Positions 8,654 through 16,853 of a DNA stretch of 56,841 nt are shown here, one piece after another. Positions within the stretch are counted from its first letter, which is position 1. Each line of letters begins with the position of its first letter. A program made the translations under genes and the position numbers. The DNA is taken from positions 1-56,841 of the forward strand of contig JAHEDX010000017.1 of assembly GCA_024641005.1 (NCBI GenBank), in the 5' to 3' direction. Under the pieces are notes generated by a model that was given only the letters and a program-made list of their open reading frames with translations, was not told where the DNA came from and did not search any database. This stretch comes from Acidimicrobiaceae bacterium. GTDB taxonomy: Bacteria > Actinomycetota > Acidimicrobiia > Acidimicrobiales > Ilumatobacteraceae.

Positions 8654-9100
8654 ATGGCACTGGAATCCAGCGTATTGGACACTGTTGACCGTCGAATCCT
8701 CGGAATCCTGAGGACGGACGCACGAATCAGTTGGCGTGACCTCGGTGACCGCGTGCACCTCTCGCCGACATCGGCCGCCGACCGCGTGCGCCGGATGGAG
8801 CGAGAGGGGGTCATCGAGGGGTACGGCGTGCGGGTCGACCCGGCCGCGCTCGGACGGACCGTCCGAGCGGTCGTCGACGCGAGCCTCGGTGCGGGTGACC
8901 AGATCGACGATTTCGAGGCGCGCCTCGCGCAACGGGACGAGGTGACGTTCGCCGCCTATGTCACCGGCACGGCCGACTACTCGATCATCGTCGAATGCGA
9001 GGGGGCCGAGGGGCTGGATGCGTTTGTGCGCTGGCTGCGCGCCGACGCTGGTGTGGCGCGGACCGAAACCAAGTTGCTGTTGCGCGTCGTGACCGGCTGA
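8654..9100 (+). CDS. Lrp/AsnC-family transcriptional regulator
   Basis: A 148-residue protein with an N-terminal winged helix-turn-helix ([21 protein letters not shown] ... [12 protein letters not shown] is split by the turn) and a C-terminal RAM ligand-binding domain ([20 protein letters not shown]). Such proteins form octamers that sense amino acids. The divergent ald gene makes alanine the likely ligand and ald the likely target; that is inference from context. ATG 8654 was preferred to GTG 8651 because CAGAAT lies exactly six bases before it. Confidence 0.9.
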   Translation: MALESSVLDTVDRRILGILRTDARISWRDLGDRVHLSPTSAADRVRRMEREGVIEGYGVRVDPAALGRTVRAVVDASLGAGDQIDDFEARLAQRDEVTFAAYVTGTADYSIIVECEGAEGLDAFVRWLRADAGVARTETKLLLRVVTG

Positions 9101-9143
9101 CCGGGTGTGTACCGGTCCCGTCGGATCTGCTACACCTACGCGC

Positions 9144-10571
9144 ATGAAGGGCTTCAAGAATTTCGTCAACGGTGAGTGGGTCGACGCCAAGGATGGCCGC
9201 ACCACTCCGGTCATCAACCCGGCGACGGGCGAGCAGTACGCGGAGGCAGCGCTGTCGGGTTCGGCCGACGTCGACGCGGCGATGGGTGCTGCCGCCACGG
9301 CGTTCGAGGGGTGGAGCGACTCCACTCCGTCCGAGCGTTCGCTCGCGCTGATCCGGATCGCCGACGCGATCGAGGCTCGCGGCGACGAGATCATGCATCT
9401 CGAGTGCGAGAACACGGGCAAGCCGTACGAGGTGCACCGGGGCGAGGAGATCGGCCCGATGGTCGATCAGATCCGCTTCTTCGCCGGCGCGGCGCGGCAT
9501 CTGGAGGGCAAGGCTGCCGCCGAGTACATGGCCAACATGACCTCGTTCATCCGGCGTGAACCCGTCGGCGTGTGTGCTCAGGTCGCGCCGTGGAACTACC
9601 CGATGATGATGGCGGTGTGGAAGTTCGCGCCGGCGATCGCTGCGGGTAACACCGTCGTGCTCAAGCCCAGCGACACGACCCCGGCGACCACGGGCCTGCT
9701 CGCCGAGATCGCGGCAGAGTTCCTGCCGCCCGGTGTGCTCAACGTGGTGTGCGGTGATCGCGACACCGGCCGGGCGATGGTCGAGCACGAGACACCGGCG
9801 ATGGTGTCGGTCACCGGTTCGGTCCGCGCCGGCATGCAGGTCGCCGAGGCGGCCTCGAAGAGCCTGAAGCGGGTGCATCTCGAACTCGGTGGCAAGGCGC
9901 CGGTCGTGGTGTTCGACGACGCCGACATCGAGGCGGCCGCAGAAGCCATCGCGGTCGCCGGCTACTTCAACGCAGGCCAGGACTGCACGGCGGCGACACG
10001 GGTGATCGCCGCCCCTGGCGTGTACCAGGACTTCGTCGCCGCCCTCACCGAGCAGGCCAAAGGCACCGGCGTGGGCGGCCCCGACGCCACCGATGTGCTG
10101 TTCGGCCCGGTCAACAACGCCAACCAGCTCGCGCATGTGTCCGGGTTCCTCGACCGCACGCCCGACCACGCCCGCGTGACCACGGGTGGGCACCGCATCG
10201 GTGACACCGGCTACTTCCTCGAGCCCACGGTCGTCGCCGACCTTCGTCAGGACGACGAGATGATCCAGCGCGAGATCTTCGGCCCGGTGATCACCGTCCA
10301 GCAGTTCGATGACGAGGATCAAGCGGTCGCGTGGGCGAACGGCGTCGACTACGGCCTCGCTTCGAGCGTGTGGACCACGAACTTCGGACGCGCGATGCGG
10401 ATGGCCAAGCGCCTCGACTTCGGCTGCGTGTGGATCAACACCCACATTCCCTTGGTGGCCGAGATGCCCCACGGCGGCTACAAGAAGTCTGGCTACGGCA
10501 AGGATCTGTCCGCCTACGCGCTCGACGACTACACCCGCATCAAGCACGTGATGGCGAATCTCGACAGCTGA
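9144..10571 (+). CDS. Aldehyde dehydrogenase (aminobutyraldehyde/betaine aldehyde type)
   Basis: A 475-residue NAD(P)-dependent aldehyde dehydrogenase. Visible signatures are FVNGEWVDA at the start, [20 protein letters not shown] with the catalytic Asn, [15 protein letters not shown] with the general-base Glu, and [11 protein letters not shown] with the nucleophilic Cys. [20 protein letters not shown] resembles gamma-aminobutyraldehyde dehydrogenases. This points to polyamine or putrescine degradation, but no partner gene is nearby. ATG 9144 marks the beginning of homology; an upstream in-frame GTG at 9105 is unlikely. Confidence 0.9.
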   Translation: MKGFKNFVNGEWVDAKDGRTTPVINPATGEQYAEAALSGSADVDAAMGAAATAFEGWSDSTPSERSLALIRIADAIEARGDEIMHLECENTGKPYEVHRGEEIGPMVDQIRFFAGAARHLEGKAAAEYMANMTSFIRREPVGVCAQVAPWNYPMMMAVWKFAPAIAAGNTVVLKPSDTTPATTGLLAEIAAEFLPPGVLNVVCGDRDTGRAMVEHETPAMVSVTGSVRAGMQVAEAASKSLKRVHLELGGKAPVVVFDDADIEAAAEAIAVAGYFNAGQDCTAATRVIAAPGVYQDFVAALTEQAKGTGVGGPDATDVLFGPVNNANQLAHVSGFLDRTPDHARVTTGGHRIGDTGYFLEPTVVADLRQDDEMIQREIFGPVITVQQFDDEDQAVAWANGVDYGLASSVWTTNFGRAMRMAKRLDFGCVWINTHIPLVAEMPHGGYKKSGYGKDLSAYALDDYTRIKHVMANLDS

Positions 10572-10612
10572 ACCACGGTCGACACGTGCAGATCGTCGAT
10601 CGATCGAGGCGC

Positions 10613-10618
10613 TAGCCT
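10613..10618 (+). promoter_or_regulatory. Leaderless -10 box of the hydroxyacid dehydrogenase
   Basis: TAGCCT ten bases before ATG 10629, the longest spacing in the set. Confidence 0.45.
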
Positions 10619-10628
10619 CGCTGCAACC

Positions 10629-11552
10629 ATGCCGACCTCCGACGTCCCGAAGATCGCGCTCGCGCCCGCTCCAGGTCCCTCTTGGATGGCCGATGCCATC
10701 GTCGACGGTGGCGGCCACCTCGTCCCGCTCGCCGACTGCGACGCGATCGTCTGGGCGGACGCACGAGACCACGAAGGCCTGGTGGCAGCGCTCGACGAGG
10801 CGCCGGGAGCTTCCTGGGTGCAGCTGCCGTTCGCCGGAATCGAGAACTTCGTTCCGTATCTCGATCGGCAACGTCGTTGGACCTGCGGGAAGGGTGTCTA
10901 CGCCGACCCGGTCGCCGAGATCGCACTGGCACTCGGCCTCGCCGGGCTGCGCGGGCTGGGGACATACGCCCGTGCCGATTCGTGGTCGGCGTCGCAGGGG
11001 CACAGTCTGATCGGGGGATCCGTCACGATCCTCGGCGGTGGCGGCATCGCCGAATCGCTGGTGCGACTGCTGCAGTCGTTCGACTGCCACATCACGGTGG
11101 TGCGGTCCAACGTCCAGCACATGGACGGGGTCGACGTCGTGTTGGAAGCCGACCGGTACGCCGACTCGCTCCCAGGGGCCGACCTCGTCGTGCTGGCCCT
11201 CCCGCTCACCCCCGACACCGAGGGCTTGATCGGTCGGAACGAACTCGAACTGATGGAGCCGCACGCCTGGATCGTCAACGTCGCACGCGGTGCCCACATC
11301 GTCACCGACGACCTGGTCGACGCCTTGCGCGACGGCGTGATCGGTGGCGCAGGGCTCGAAGTGACCGATCCCGAGCCGTTGCCCGAGGGTCATCCGCTGT
11401 GGAGCATGGACAACTGCATCATCACACCCCACACAGGTACGACACCCGAGATGGCCCGTCCATTGCTCGCAGCACGGATCGAGGCCAATGTGCGTCGATT
11501 CGCGTCGGGCCAGGACCTGCTCGGACCGATCGATCTCGACGCCGGGTACTGA
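10629..11552 (+). CDS. D-isomer-specific 2-hydroxyacid dehydrogenase
   Basis: A 307-residue NAD(P)-dependent reductase. The N-terminal catalytic half is short. The nucleotide fold has VTILGGGGIAESLVRLL. The catalytic Arg is in WIVNVARGAHIV, the Glu in LEVTDPEPLPEGHPLW, and the His in NCIITPHTG. Substrate unknown; it resembles the glyoxylate/hydroxypyruvate reductase branch more than phosphoglycerate dehydrogenase because the ACT domain is absent. Confidence 0.87.
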   Translation: MPTSDVPKIALAPAPGPSWMADAIVDGGGHLVPLADCDAIVWADARDHEGLVAALDEAPGASWVQLPFAGIENFVPYLDRQRRWTCGKGVYADPVAEIALALGLAGLRGLGTYARADSWSASQGHSLIGGSVTILGGGGIAESLVRLLQSFDCHITVVRSNVQHMDGVDVVLEADRYADSLPGADLVVLALPLTPDTEGLIGRNELELMEPHAWIVNVARGAHIVTDDLVDALRDGVIGGAGLEVTDPEPLPEGHPLWSMDNCIITPHTGTTPEMARPLLAARIEANVRRFASGQDLLGPIDLDAGY

Positions 11553-11861
11553 CAGCGAAGGCGATGAAGGGGCGCCCAGGTCGCTCACGGGTTCGCGCAG
11601 GATCGCGAAGAGTCGACAACGACGCTCCACTCGTCACGATGAGTGGCCGCCGCCACGGAAAATTGGGCGACCCCATGGCCACGATCTTCGAGCGGGTCTA
11701 GCATCGCGTGGATAGCGAACACGGTGAGGGCGACGGTTGTGGTCCCGCTCGCCTGCGGGAACGCTGTGTGACGCTAGGTGGCCGGGGGGTGCGCCGACTG
11801 GCACGTCCTCCGGCCACAACCAGGCGCCGCCGAATCCGGTGATGATCGCCGGTGTGACCCG
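11553..11861. other. Intergenic stretch without a supported gene
   Basis: About 310 bases between the hydroxyacid dehydrogenase and the J-domain gene. Short open frames exist on both strands but none shows a family motif. TAGCAT at 11698 with a GTG three bases later opens a 44-codon frame, a spacing too short for the leaderless pattern. I see no repeat or strong hairpin. Confidence 0.4.
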
Positions 11862-12500
11862 GTGCCCACCCGAGCAGGCGGGCCCTACGCTTGGGGCATC
11901 GCCACGCACTACGACGTGCTCGGGATTTCGAGCGACGCATCCCCGACAGAGATCAGGACCGCCTATCGGGATCGGGCGCGCCGTCACCACCCGGATCGCA
12001 CCGGGACCGATGCCTCGATGGCTGAGGTGAACGAGGCATATCGGGTGCTCGGCGAACCCGGCCGACGGTTGTCGTACGACCGCAGCCTGGGCGACACGAC
12101 CGCTGCCGACACAGCGGCGGACGTCACGGGCGAACGGTCACCGGTTGACCCCGATTCGTGGACCGCTCCCGGGCCGCGGTCGACGTTCCTGTCGCCGGCC
12201 GGCCCGGCCCGTGTGCCGTGGAAGCTGATGCTGGTGGCCGCAGTGCTGGGATCGGCGGTGATCCTGGTCTCGTCGGCATTCAACGATCCGCCGTCGCAGG
12301 AATCCCCCGATGGAATCCTCCGCTCCGGGTCGTGTGTGGCGATCGAGCCCAACGGGGACGTTCGGGAGGTGGCCTGCACCAACACTGCGGCCGACATCGT
12401 CGTCGAGTTGTTGTTGCCGACCGGAGCGACGTGCCCGTCGCAGCTGGCTGCTCATCGGGACCGCCTCGGCCTCGGCACCGTCTGTGTCCCGTATGACTGA
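11862..12500 (+). CDS. J-domain (DnaJ-like) membrane protein
   Basis: A J domain opens the conserved part (THYDVLGISSDASPTEI, HPD motif in RRHHPDRTG), followed by one membrane helix (KLMLVAAVLGSAVILVSS) and a short extracytoplasmic Cys-bearing domain (GSCVAIE ... VACTNTAAD ... ATCPSQL). It probably recruits DnaK to the membrane. The start is uncertain. GTG 11862 is the nearest canonical codon, but a perfect leaderless promoter (TACGCT 11886-11891) points to ATC at 11898, which would give a 200-residue protein with HPD at residues 31-33, as in ordinary DnaJ. The stop overlaps the next gene by eight bases. Confidence 0.75.
   Translation: MPTRAGGPYAWGIATHYDVLGISSDASPTEIRTAYRDRARRHHPDRTGTDASMAEVNEAYRVLGEPGRRLSYDRSLGDTTAADTAADVTGERSPVDPDSWTAPGPRSTFLSPAGPARVPWKLMLVAAVLGSAVILVSSAFNDPPSQESPDGILRSGSCVAIEPNGDVREVACTNTAADIVVELLLPTGATCPSQLAAHRDRLGLGTVCVPYD
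11886..11891 (+). promoter_or_regulatory. -10 box inside the predicted J-domain 5' end
   Basis: TACGCT lies six bases before ATC 11898, the same geometry seen at ATG and GTG starts elsewhere in the window. Confidence 0.45.
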
Positions 12501-12993
12501 CGAATCGTATGCGGGGAGGGCGGGCTGGATCGCTGCTCTGGCGGTCACGATCGTCGCAGTGATCGTCGTCGCGACGGTTGCGCTGTTCGTCGCCCTCGGT
12601 TCGCCGGGAACCTCCGTCGTCGACCTCGACGTCGGCGACTGCTTCGATCTTCCGGTCGCGTCGGGTGATGGCTCCCGAGCAGGCGATGTCGAGGTGGTCG
12701 ACCGGGTCGACGTGTTCAGCTGCGACGATCCCCATCTCGCCGAGGTGGTGCTGGTCGGCGAGTTGAACCCCGCCCGCGATCTCGAGTATCCATCGGACGC
12801 CGACCTGTTCGAGCAGACCGATCGCCGCTGCGCCGCTGCGGCGTCCGTGGCCGGCGAAGCGTTCGGCATCATTTCGCTGGCTCCGACCGAAGGGGCATGG
12901 ACGGCGTCGCTCGGGCGCTTCCAATGTGTCGCCGTGCCCTTCGGAGGGGTTCCCACGGTCGGCTCGTTGTTCGATCTGCAGACGAGCGGTTGA
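12493..12993 (+). CDS. Septum-formation-type membrane protein
   Basis: A 166-residue protein with one N-terminal membrane helix (residues 11-36, IAALAVTIVAVIVVATVAL) and an extracytoplasmic domain with paired Cys residues: DLDVGDCFDLP, VFSCDDPHLAEVV, DRRCAAAASVAG and GRFQCVAVP. This is the pattern of the actinobacterial septum formation domain; the true role is not established. It overlaps the J-domain gene (ATG 12493, upstream stop 12498-12500), so the two are translated together. The C-terminal part of the upstream protein has a weak echo of the same Cys pattern. Confidence 0.75.
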   Translation: MTDESYAGRAGWIAALAVTIVAVIVVATVALFVALGSPGTSVVDLDVGDCFDLPVASGDGSRAGDVEVVDRVDVFSCDDPHLAEVVLVGELNPARDLEYPSDADLFEQTDRRCAAAASVAGEAFGIISLAPTEGAWTASLGRFQCVAVPFGGVPTVGSLFDLQTSG

Positions 12994-13025
12994 CGCCTCG
13001 CGCTGCTAACCTGCGGTCCCCGCAA

Positions 13026-13099
13026 GGGCGATTAGCTCAGTTGGTTAGAGCACTGCCTTCACACGGCAGGGGTCGTTGGTTCGAGTCCAATATCGCCCA
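13026..13099 (+). tRNA. tRNA-Val (anticodon CAC)
   Basis: A 74-base cloverleaf: acceptor GGGCGAT pairs with ATCGCCC, the D-arm is GCTC/GAGC, the anticodon arm is CTGCC-TTCACAC-GGCAG, and the T-arm is GTTGG-TTCGAGT-CCAAT. CCA is not encoded (ACCC follows). The upstream hexamer TAACCT at 13007 is a probable -10. Confidence 0.95.
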
Positions 13100-13228
13100 C
13101 CCAGGTGCGTCCACCGCTCGCTCGTGAGTGGATGTCTTCGACGCCCGGATGAGATCGCGGCGACCGGGGCGATGTCGCGGGGACTTTTTGCCCTTGCGCT
13201 GGGACTGGATCGGCGCGAAAGCTGTGGT

Positions 13229-13726
13229 ATGAGCACCGCCGATCGATCTCAGGCCCACCACTGGCTCCCGGACGGTATGGAAGACCTCGGGGTAGCCGAG
13301 TGCTGGAGCCTGCTCCGCCGCCAGGAAGTCGGCCGTCTCGCCGTATCGATCGCGGACCATCCCGACATCTTCCCGATCAATTATCTCGTCGACGGTGAGA
13401 GCATCGTGTTCCGTACGGCTGCGGGAACGAAGCTTGCTGCCGCCGTGCTCGGACGGGGCGTCGCCTTCGAGATCGACGGCTACGACCCGATCGCCGGTGA
13501 GGCGTGGAGCGTCGTGATCAAGGGCTACGCCAAGGAGATCGAGCACATGCTCGAGTACTTCGATGCCGACGACCTGCCGCTGTTCCCGTGGCATGCGTCG
13601 GTCAAGCCGAACATCGTACGCGTCAGCCCCGACATCGTTTCGGGCCGCCGTTTCCATGTCGTCGAGCGGCCCTCGCTGGAGGTCGCTCCTCCCGAGCACG
13701 ACAAGCCGTACATGCCCCCTGACTGA
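13229..13726 (+). CDS. Pyridoxamine 5'-phosphate oxidase-family protein
   Basis: A 165-residue split-barrel flavin-binding-fold protein. The layout CWSLLRRQEVGRLAVSIADHPDIFPINYLVDGE (here described by its ends) matches the PNPOx-like family, with RTAAGTKLAAAV and VAFEIDGYDP following. Members bind FMN, F420 or heme and often reduce quinones or aflatoxin-like compounds. The N-terminus is a poor match to true PdxH. ATG 13229 was chosen at the start of homology; AAAGCT lies five bases upstream. Convergence with no neighbour suggests a single gene. Confidence 0.8.
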   Translation: MSTADRSQAHHWLPDGMEDLGVAECWSLLRRQEVGRLAVSIADHPDIFPINYLVDGESIVFRTAAGTKLAAAVLGRGVAFEIDGYDPIAGEAWSVVIKGYAKEIEHMLEYFDADDLPLFPWHASVKPNIVRVSPDIVSGRRFHVVERPSLEVAPPEHDKPYMPPD

Positions 13727-13738
13727 CCACGTCCGGGT

Positions 13739-13744
13739 TAGATT
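13739..13744 (+). promoter_or_regulatory. Leaderless -10 box of the DUF3499 gene
   Basis: TAGATT six bases before GTG 13751. Confidence 0.6.
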
Positions 13745-13750
13745 CATGTC

Positions 13751-14266
13751 GTGGCGAGGCTGTGTGGGCGACCCGGGTGTTCGGAGGCCGGCGCCGTTGC
13801 CTATGGCATGGTGCCCGAGGATCTGCTTTTCTGGATCGCTCCGATCTCCGACGCGCCGATCTCCGATCCCAGCCTGTTGTGCACGCGTCATGCCGACGCG
13901 ATGGTCGTGCCTCGCGGCTGGACCCTCGACGACCGCCGCGATGCCGTACCTCGTCTGTTCAGCACTCGTCGGATCGCCCCCGAGCCCGCCCCGCAATCGA
14001 AGCCGAAGCGCCACCGCCCGTCCGCCGGCGTATCGGCGCGCGGCGAGCAGATGCAGATCGACGGCACCGGCGAGATCTCACGTCCCGCCGTCGACGCGCC
14101 CGAGGCGGTCGCCGCGACCGATGACGAAACCGTGGCTGTCGATGGAGACGTGGCCGATCATTGGCAACCTGAGTTCGATGTCGACGACGACCTCGACGGT
14201 CTGCTGCAGGTGAACAGCCCGCTGCTCGCGCGTGCCTTTCGTGGCACCGACCGACCGAAACACTGA
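13751..14266 (+). CDS. DUF3499 family protein
   Basis: A 171-residue actinobacterial protein. The first 55 residues hold CGRPGCSEAGAVAYG and CTRHADAMVVPRGW, which give the C-x4-C ... C-x2-H spacing of a small zinc site and match DUF3499. The remaining two thirds are low-complexity and acidic. Function unknown; the family is conserved across Actinobacteria. GTG start supported by the TAGATT box. Confidence 0.8.
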   Translation: MARLCGRPGCSEAGAVAYGMVPEDLLFWIAPISDAPISDPSLLCTRHADAMVVPRGWTLDDRRDAVPRLFSTRRIAPEPAPQSKPKRHRPSAGVSARGEQMQIDGTGEISRPAVDAPEAVAATDDETVAVDGDVADHWQPEFDVDDDLDGLLQVNSPLLARAFRGTDRPKH

Positions 14267-14271
14267 GTCGG

Positions 14272-14730
14272 ATGCGAACATCGGAATCGGTCGTGGTGCC
14301 GGCGTCACCGTCGATCGTGTTCTCGTACGTGGCTGACCTGACGGCGTATCCGGCGTGGCTGCGGCTGGTCCATGCGGCCGAGCCCGCCGCCGATTCGTCC
14401 GATTCGTCCCTGCCGGCATGGATCGTCGAACTTCGAGCTCGCGTCGGGCCTTTCGCCCGCTCGAAGCAGCTGCGCATGCAGCGTTCGAACCTGGTGCCCG
14501 ACGAGTTGGTGGAGTTCGAACGTGCCGAGGTCGACGGGAAGCATCATGCCCGCTGGTCGCTTCGGGTCGAACTCGAAGCCGCGCACGACGACACAACCTT
14601 GCTCACCATGCATCTCGCCTACGACGGGACGCTCTGGACCGGCGGCCTGCTCGAGCGGGTGCTCGATGAGGAGATCCGGCGGGGGCGCGTCGGGCTGGTC
14701 GGGCTGGTCAGCGGCGAGCCCACGCGCTGA
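14272..14730 (+). CDS. SRPBCC (START-fold) family protein
   Basis: A 152-residue protein beginning SVVVPASPSIVFSYVADLTAYP, the first strand and kinked helices of the polyketide cyclase/START fold, ending in a helix near residue 130 that would close a hydrophobic pocket. A lipid or ligand carrier is likely; no catalytic residue can be assigned. It starts five bases after DUF3499 and its end overlaps the oppositely transcribed ABC ATPase by 23 bases. Confidence 0.8.
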   Translation: MRTSESVVVPASPSIVFSYVADLTAYPAWLRLVHAAEPAADSSDSSLPAWIVELRARVGPFARSKQLRMQRSNLVPDELVEFERAEVDGKHHARWSLRVELEAAHDDTTLLTMHLAYDGTLWTGGLLERVLDEEIRRGRVGLVGLVSGEPTR

Positions 14731-15571
14731 GGCGCCCATCGGCACGTCGTTCGAGCGCCAGCGGCATATCGAAGCAGTCGCTGAGCGACTCGGCGGTGAG
14801 CGCTTCGTCGATCGGGCCTTGAGAGACGGCTGTGCCATCGCGGAGCAGCAGTGCATGTGTGACACCGTCCGGTACCTCGTCGACGTGATGGGTGACCAGC
14901 ACGAAGGGTGGGCCGCCAGGGTCGGCCGCCAGGTCGTCGAGGGCGGCGACCAGTTGCTCACGACCACCCAGATCGAGCCGGGCAGACGGCTCGTCGAGCA
15001 GCACGATGCCGGGGTCGTTCATCAGTGTGCGGGCGAGAAAGACGCGTTGTTGCTCACCGGACGACAGTGTGCCGAGATTGCGATCCGCGAGGCGAACGAC
15101 ACCCATCCGGTCGAGACAGTTGCGGGCGTGCGATCGGTCCTCGTCCGAGTACTGATGCCACCACGGCTCGAGCGCTGCGTGCTTGGCCGTCATGACGACC
15201 TCGGTGGCGGTGAGCGCCGGCCGGAAGTCGGCGCCGAGCGCCGCGGAGGCGTAGCCGACTCGTTGACGCAGCTTGCGGACGTCGGTGCGCCCGAGCTGTT
15301 CGCCGAGCACGCGCACCGATCCCGATGACGGGTGCTCGTACATCGAAGCGATCCGGAGCAGTGTGGTCTTGCCGCTGCCGTTGGCTCCCAACACCAACCA
15401 GTGCTGACCACGAGCGACCTGCAGGGAGATGTCGTCGAGAATGCGCCGACCCTCGCGTTCGAACACGATGTGTTCGAGGTCGAGCGGCGCGGCGACGTCG
15501 CCCGCGGTCGGGAGGTTCGTCACTGGCACCGTCACGCCCGACTGTGTACCCGCCGGAGCAACGGCCTGCAT
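14708..15571 (-). CDS. ABC transporter ATP-binding protein
   Basis: A 287-residue nucleotide-binding subunit: Walker A GANGSGKTT, signature LSSGEQQR, Walker B GIVLLDEPSARLD, H-loop VLVTHHVDEVP. No permease is adjacent, so it either works with a distant membrane partner or belongs to the ModF/YlmA-like stand-alone group. ATG 15571 was chosen; the frame is open further upstream into Arg-rich sequence that is antisense to the M23 gene. The 41-base gap to that divergent gene must hold both promoters. Confidence 0.87.
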   Translation of the reverse strand: MQAVAPAGTQSGVTVPVTNLPTAGDVAAPLDLEHIVFEREGRRILDDISLQVARGQHWLVLGANGSGKTTLLRIASMYEHPSSGSVRVLGEQLGRTDVRKLRQRVGYASAALGADFRPALTATEVVMTAKHAALEPWWHQYSDEDRSHARNCLDRMGVVRLADRNLGTLSSGEQQRVFLARTLMNDPGIVLLDEPSARLDLGGREQLVAALDDLAADPGGPPFVLVTHHVDEVPDGVTHALLLRDGTAVSQGPIDEALTAESLSDCFDMPLALERRADGRLSAWARR

Positions 15572-15597
15572 GCCTGTAACCGAACTGCAATGCACGG

Positions 15598-15603
15598 TAC
15601 GAT
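15598..15603 (+). promoter_or_regulatory. Leaderless -10 box of the M23 peptidase gene
   Basis: TACGAT nine bases before ATG 15613. Confidence 0.55.
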
Positions 15604-15612
15604 CCGCCCCGT

Positions 15613-16836
15613 ATGTCGTCGGCGGTTCGAAGGGTACTTGCGGTCGTGGTGAGCGCCGTCGTGGTCGTCGGCGCCACCGCTCCCGCCGTGGCCCAGACCG
15701 ACGACGACGCCGCCCAACAGGCGGCCCGCGAGATCGCAGCGGCACGAGAACGTGCCAACCAGGCCGCCGAGGAGTTCTTCGCGGCCGAGTCTCGCCTCGA
15801 GTTGTTGCTGCTCGACCAGGAACGGCTCCAGGTCGAGTTGAGCGACCTGGCAGACGAGGTCGCCGACCTGAAGCGAGCCGTCGAGTTCGTCGCGATCAAT
15901 CGGTTCGTTTCCAGTGGTGCCACGGGCATCCCGATCCTCACCGATCTACGGGCCCCGACCGAGCAGTTGCACGGTGATGTCCTGGCGATGGTGGTGGCCG
16001 ATTCGGGAGCCACGACACTCGACGACTATGACGAGGCCCGACTCCGACTCAAGGACAAGCAGGCCGAACTGGACGACACCGAGGCGGCGCTCGAACGTCA
16101 GAAGGTCGAACTGGTCGGGCTGCAGAACGATGCCGAAGCCGAGGTCGAGCGCCTTCGCGAAGTCGAGGGCCAACGTCTCCAGGACGAAGCGGTCGCCGCG
16201 GCATTGGCAGCGCAGCAACTCGAACAGAAGCGCCAGCTCGTCGAGCTCGAACGGCGACAGGCCGAGGCGGCGCGCGTCGCCGCTGCCAACGCGGGCCAAG
16301 CGGCGGCGGCTGTGGCGGTGTCGGCCGGTTCGTCCGACGGCAACACGACGGGCAGGCAGGGTCTCAGCGGTGGTGACGCCGGCGGGCGTACCGGCGGGGG
16401 AGGTGCCGGTACCAATCCGCGCGCTGCCGGTGCCGGTTTCGTCGACCTGACGATCGTGTGCCCCGTGCAGGGGGTATCGGCGTTCGGTGACACGTGGGGT
16501 GCGCCGCGCAGTGGCGGCCGTCGGCATCAGGGCGTCGACATGCTGGCCCCGACGGGAACACTGTTGCAGGCGGTGATCGGCGGATTCGTGTCGCATCGGC
16601 AGAACACGCTCGGTGGCACCACGATCTCGTTGCTGGGTGACAACGGCAACCGCTACTACTACGCCCACCTCAGCGCGTACGAGGGCGAGGAGGGGCGCGT
16701 CGAGGTCGGTCAGGTGATCGGGTTCGTCGGCGATACCGGCAACGCGACCGGTGTACCGCACCTGCATTTCGAGATCCGCCCGAACGCCGGTGTCCCGATG
16801 AATCCGTACCCCTCGGTGCGGGCTGCGGGCTGCTGA
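15613..16836 (+). CDS. M23 peptidase with coiled coil (EnvC/NlpD-like)
   Basis: A 407-residue exported protein. A signal peptide ends at APAVAQ (about residue 28). Residues 32-245 are an Ala/Glu/Gln/Arg-rich coiled coil. A Gly-rich linker (residues 250-275) leads to a LytM domain with zinc ligands His305 and Asp309 (RHQGVDM) and His385 (HLHFEIR), so the site looks active. Coiled-coil LytM proteins cut or regulate cutting of septal peptidoglycan. It is single, with its own leaderless promoter. Confidence 0.88.
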   Translation: MSSAVRRVLAVVVSAVVVVGATAPAVAQTDDDAAQQAAREIAAARERANQAAEEFFAAESRLELLLLDQERLQVELSDLADEVADLKRAVEFVAINRFVSSGATGIPILTDLRAPTEQLHGDVLAMVVADSGATTLDDYDEARLRLKDKQAELDDTEAALERQKVELVGLQNDAEAEVERLREVEGQRLQDEAVAAALAAQQLEQKRQLVELERRQAEAARVAAANAGQAAAAVAVSAGSSDGNTTGRQGLSGGDAGGRTGGGGAGTNPRAAGAGFVDLTIVCPVQGVSAFGDTWGAPRSGGRRHQGVDMLAPTGTLLQAVIGGFVSHRQNTLGGTTISLLGDNGNRYYYAHLSAYEGEEGRVEVGQVIGFVGDTGNATGVPHLHFEIRPNAGVPMNPYPSVRAAGC

Positions 16837-16853
16837 CCCGCGAACCTGTCGGT

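Noticed and set aside
8985..11630. An 881-codon open frame on the minus strand
   Set aside because: It is antisense to the aldehyde and hydroxyacid dehydrogenases and reads as Arg/Asp/His-rich noise.
13100..13228. Terminator after tRNA-Val (CCGCTC/GAGTGG)
   Set aside because: The stem is only six pairs with a G-U and has no T-run; too weak to call.
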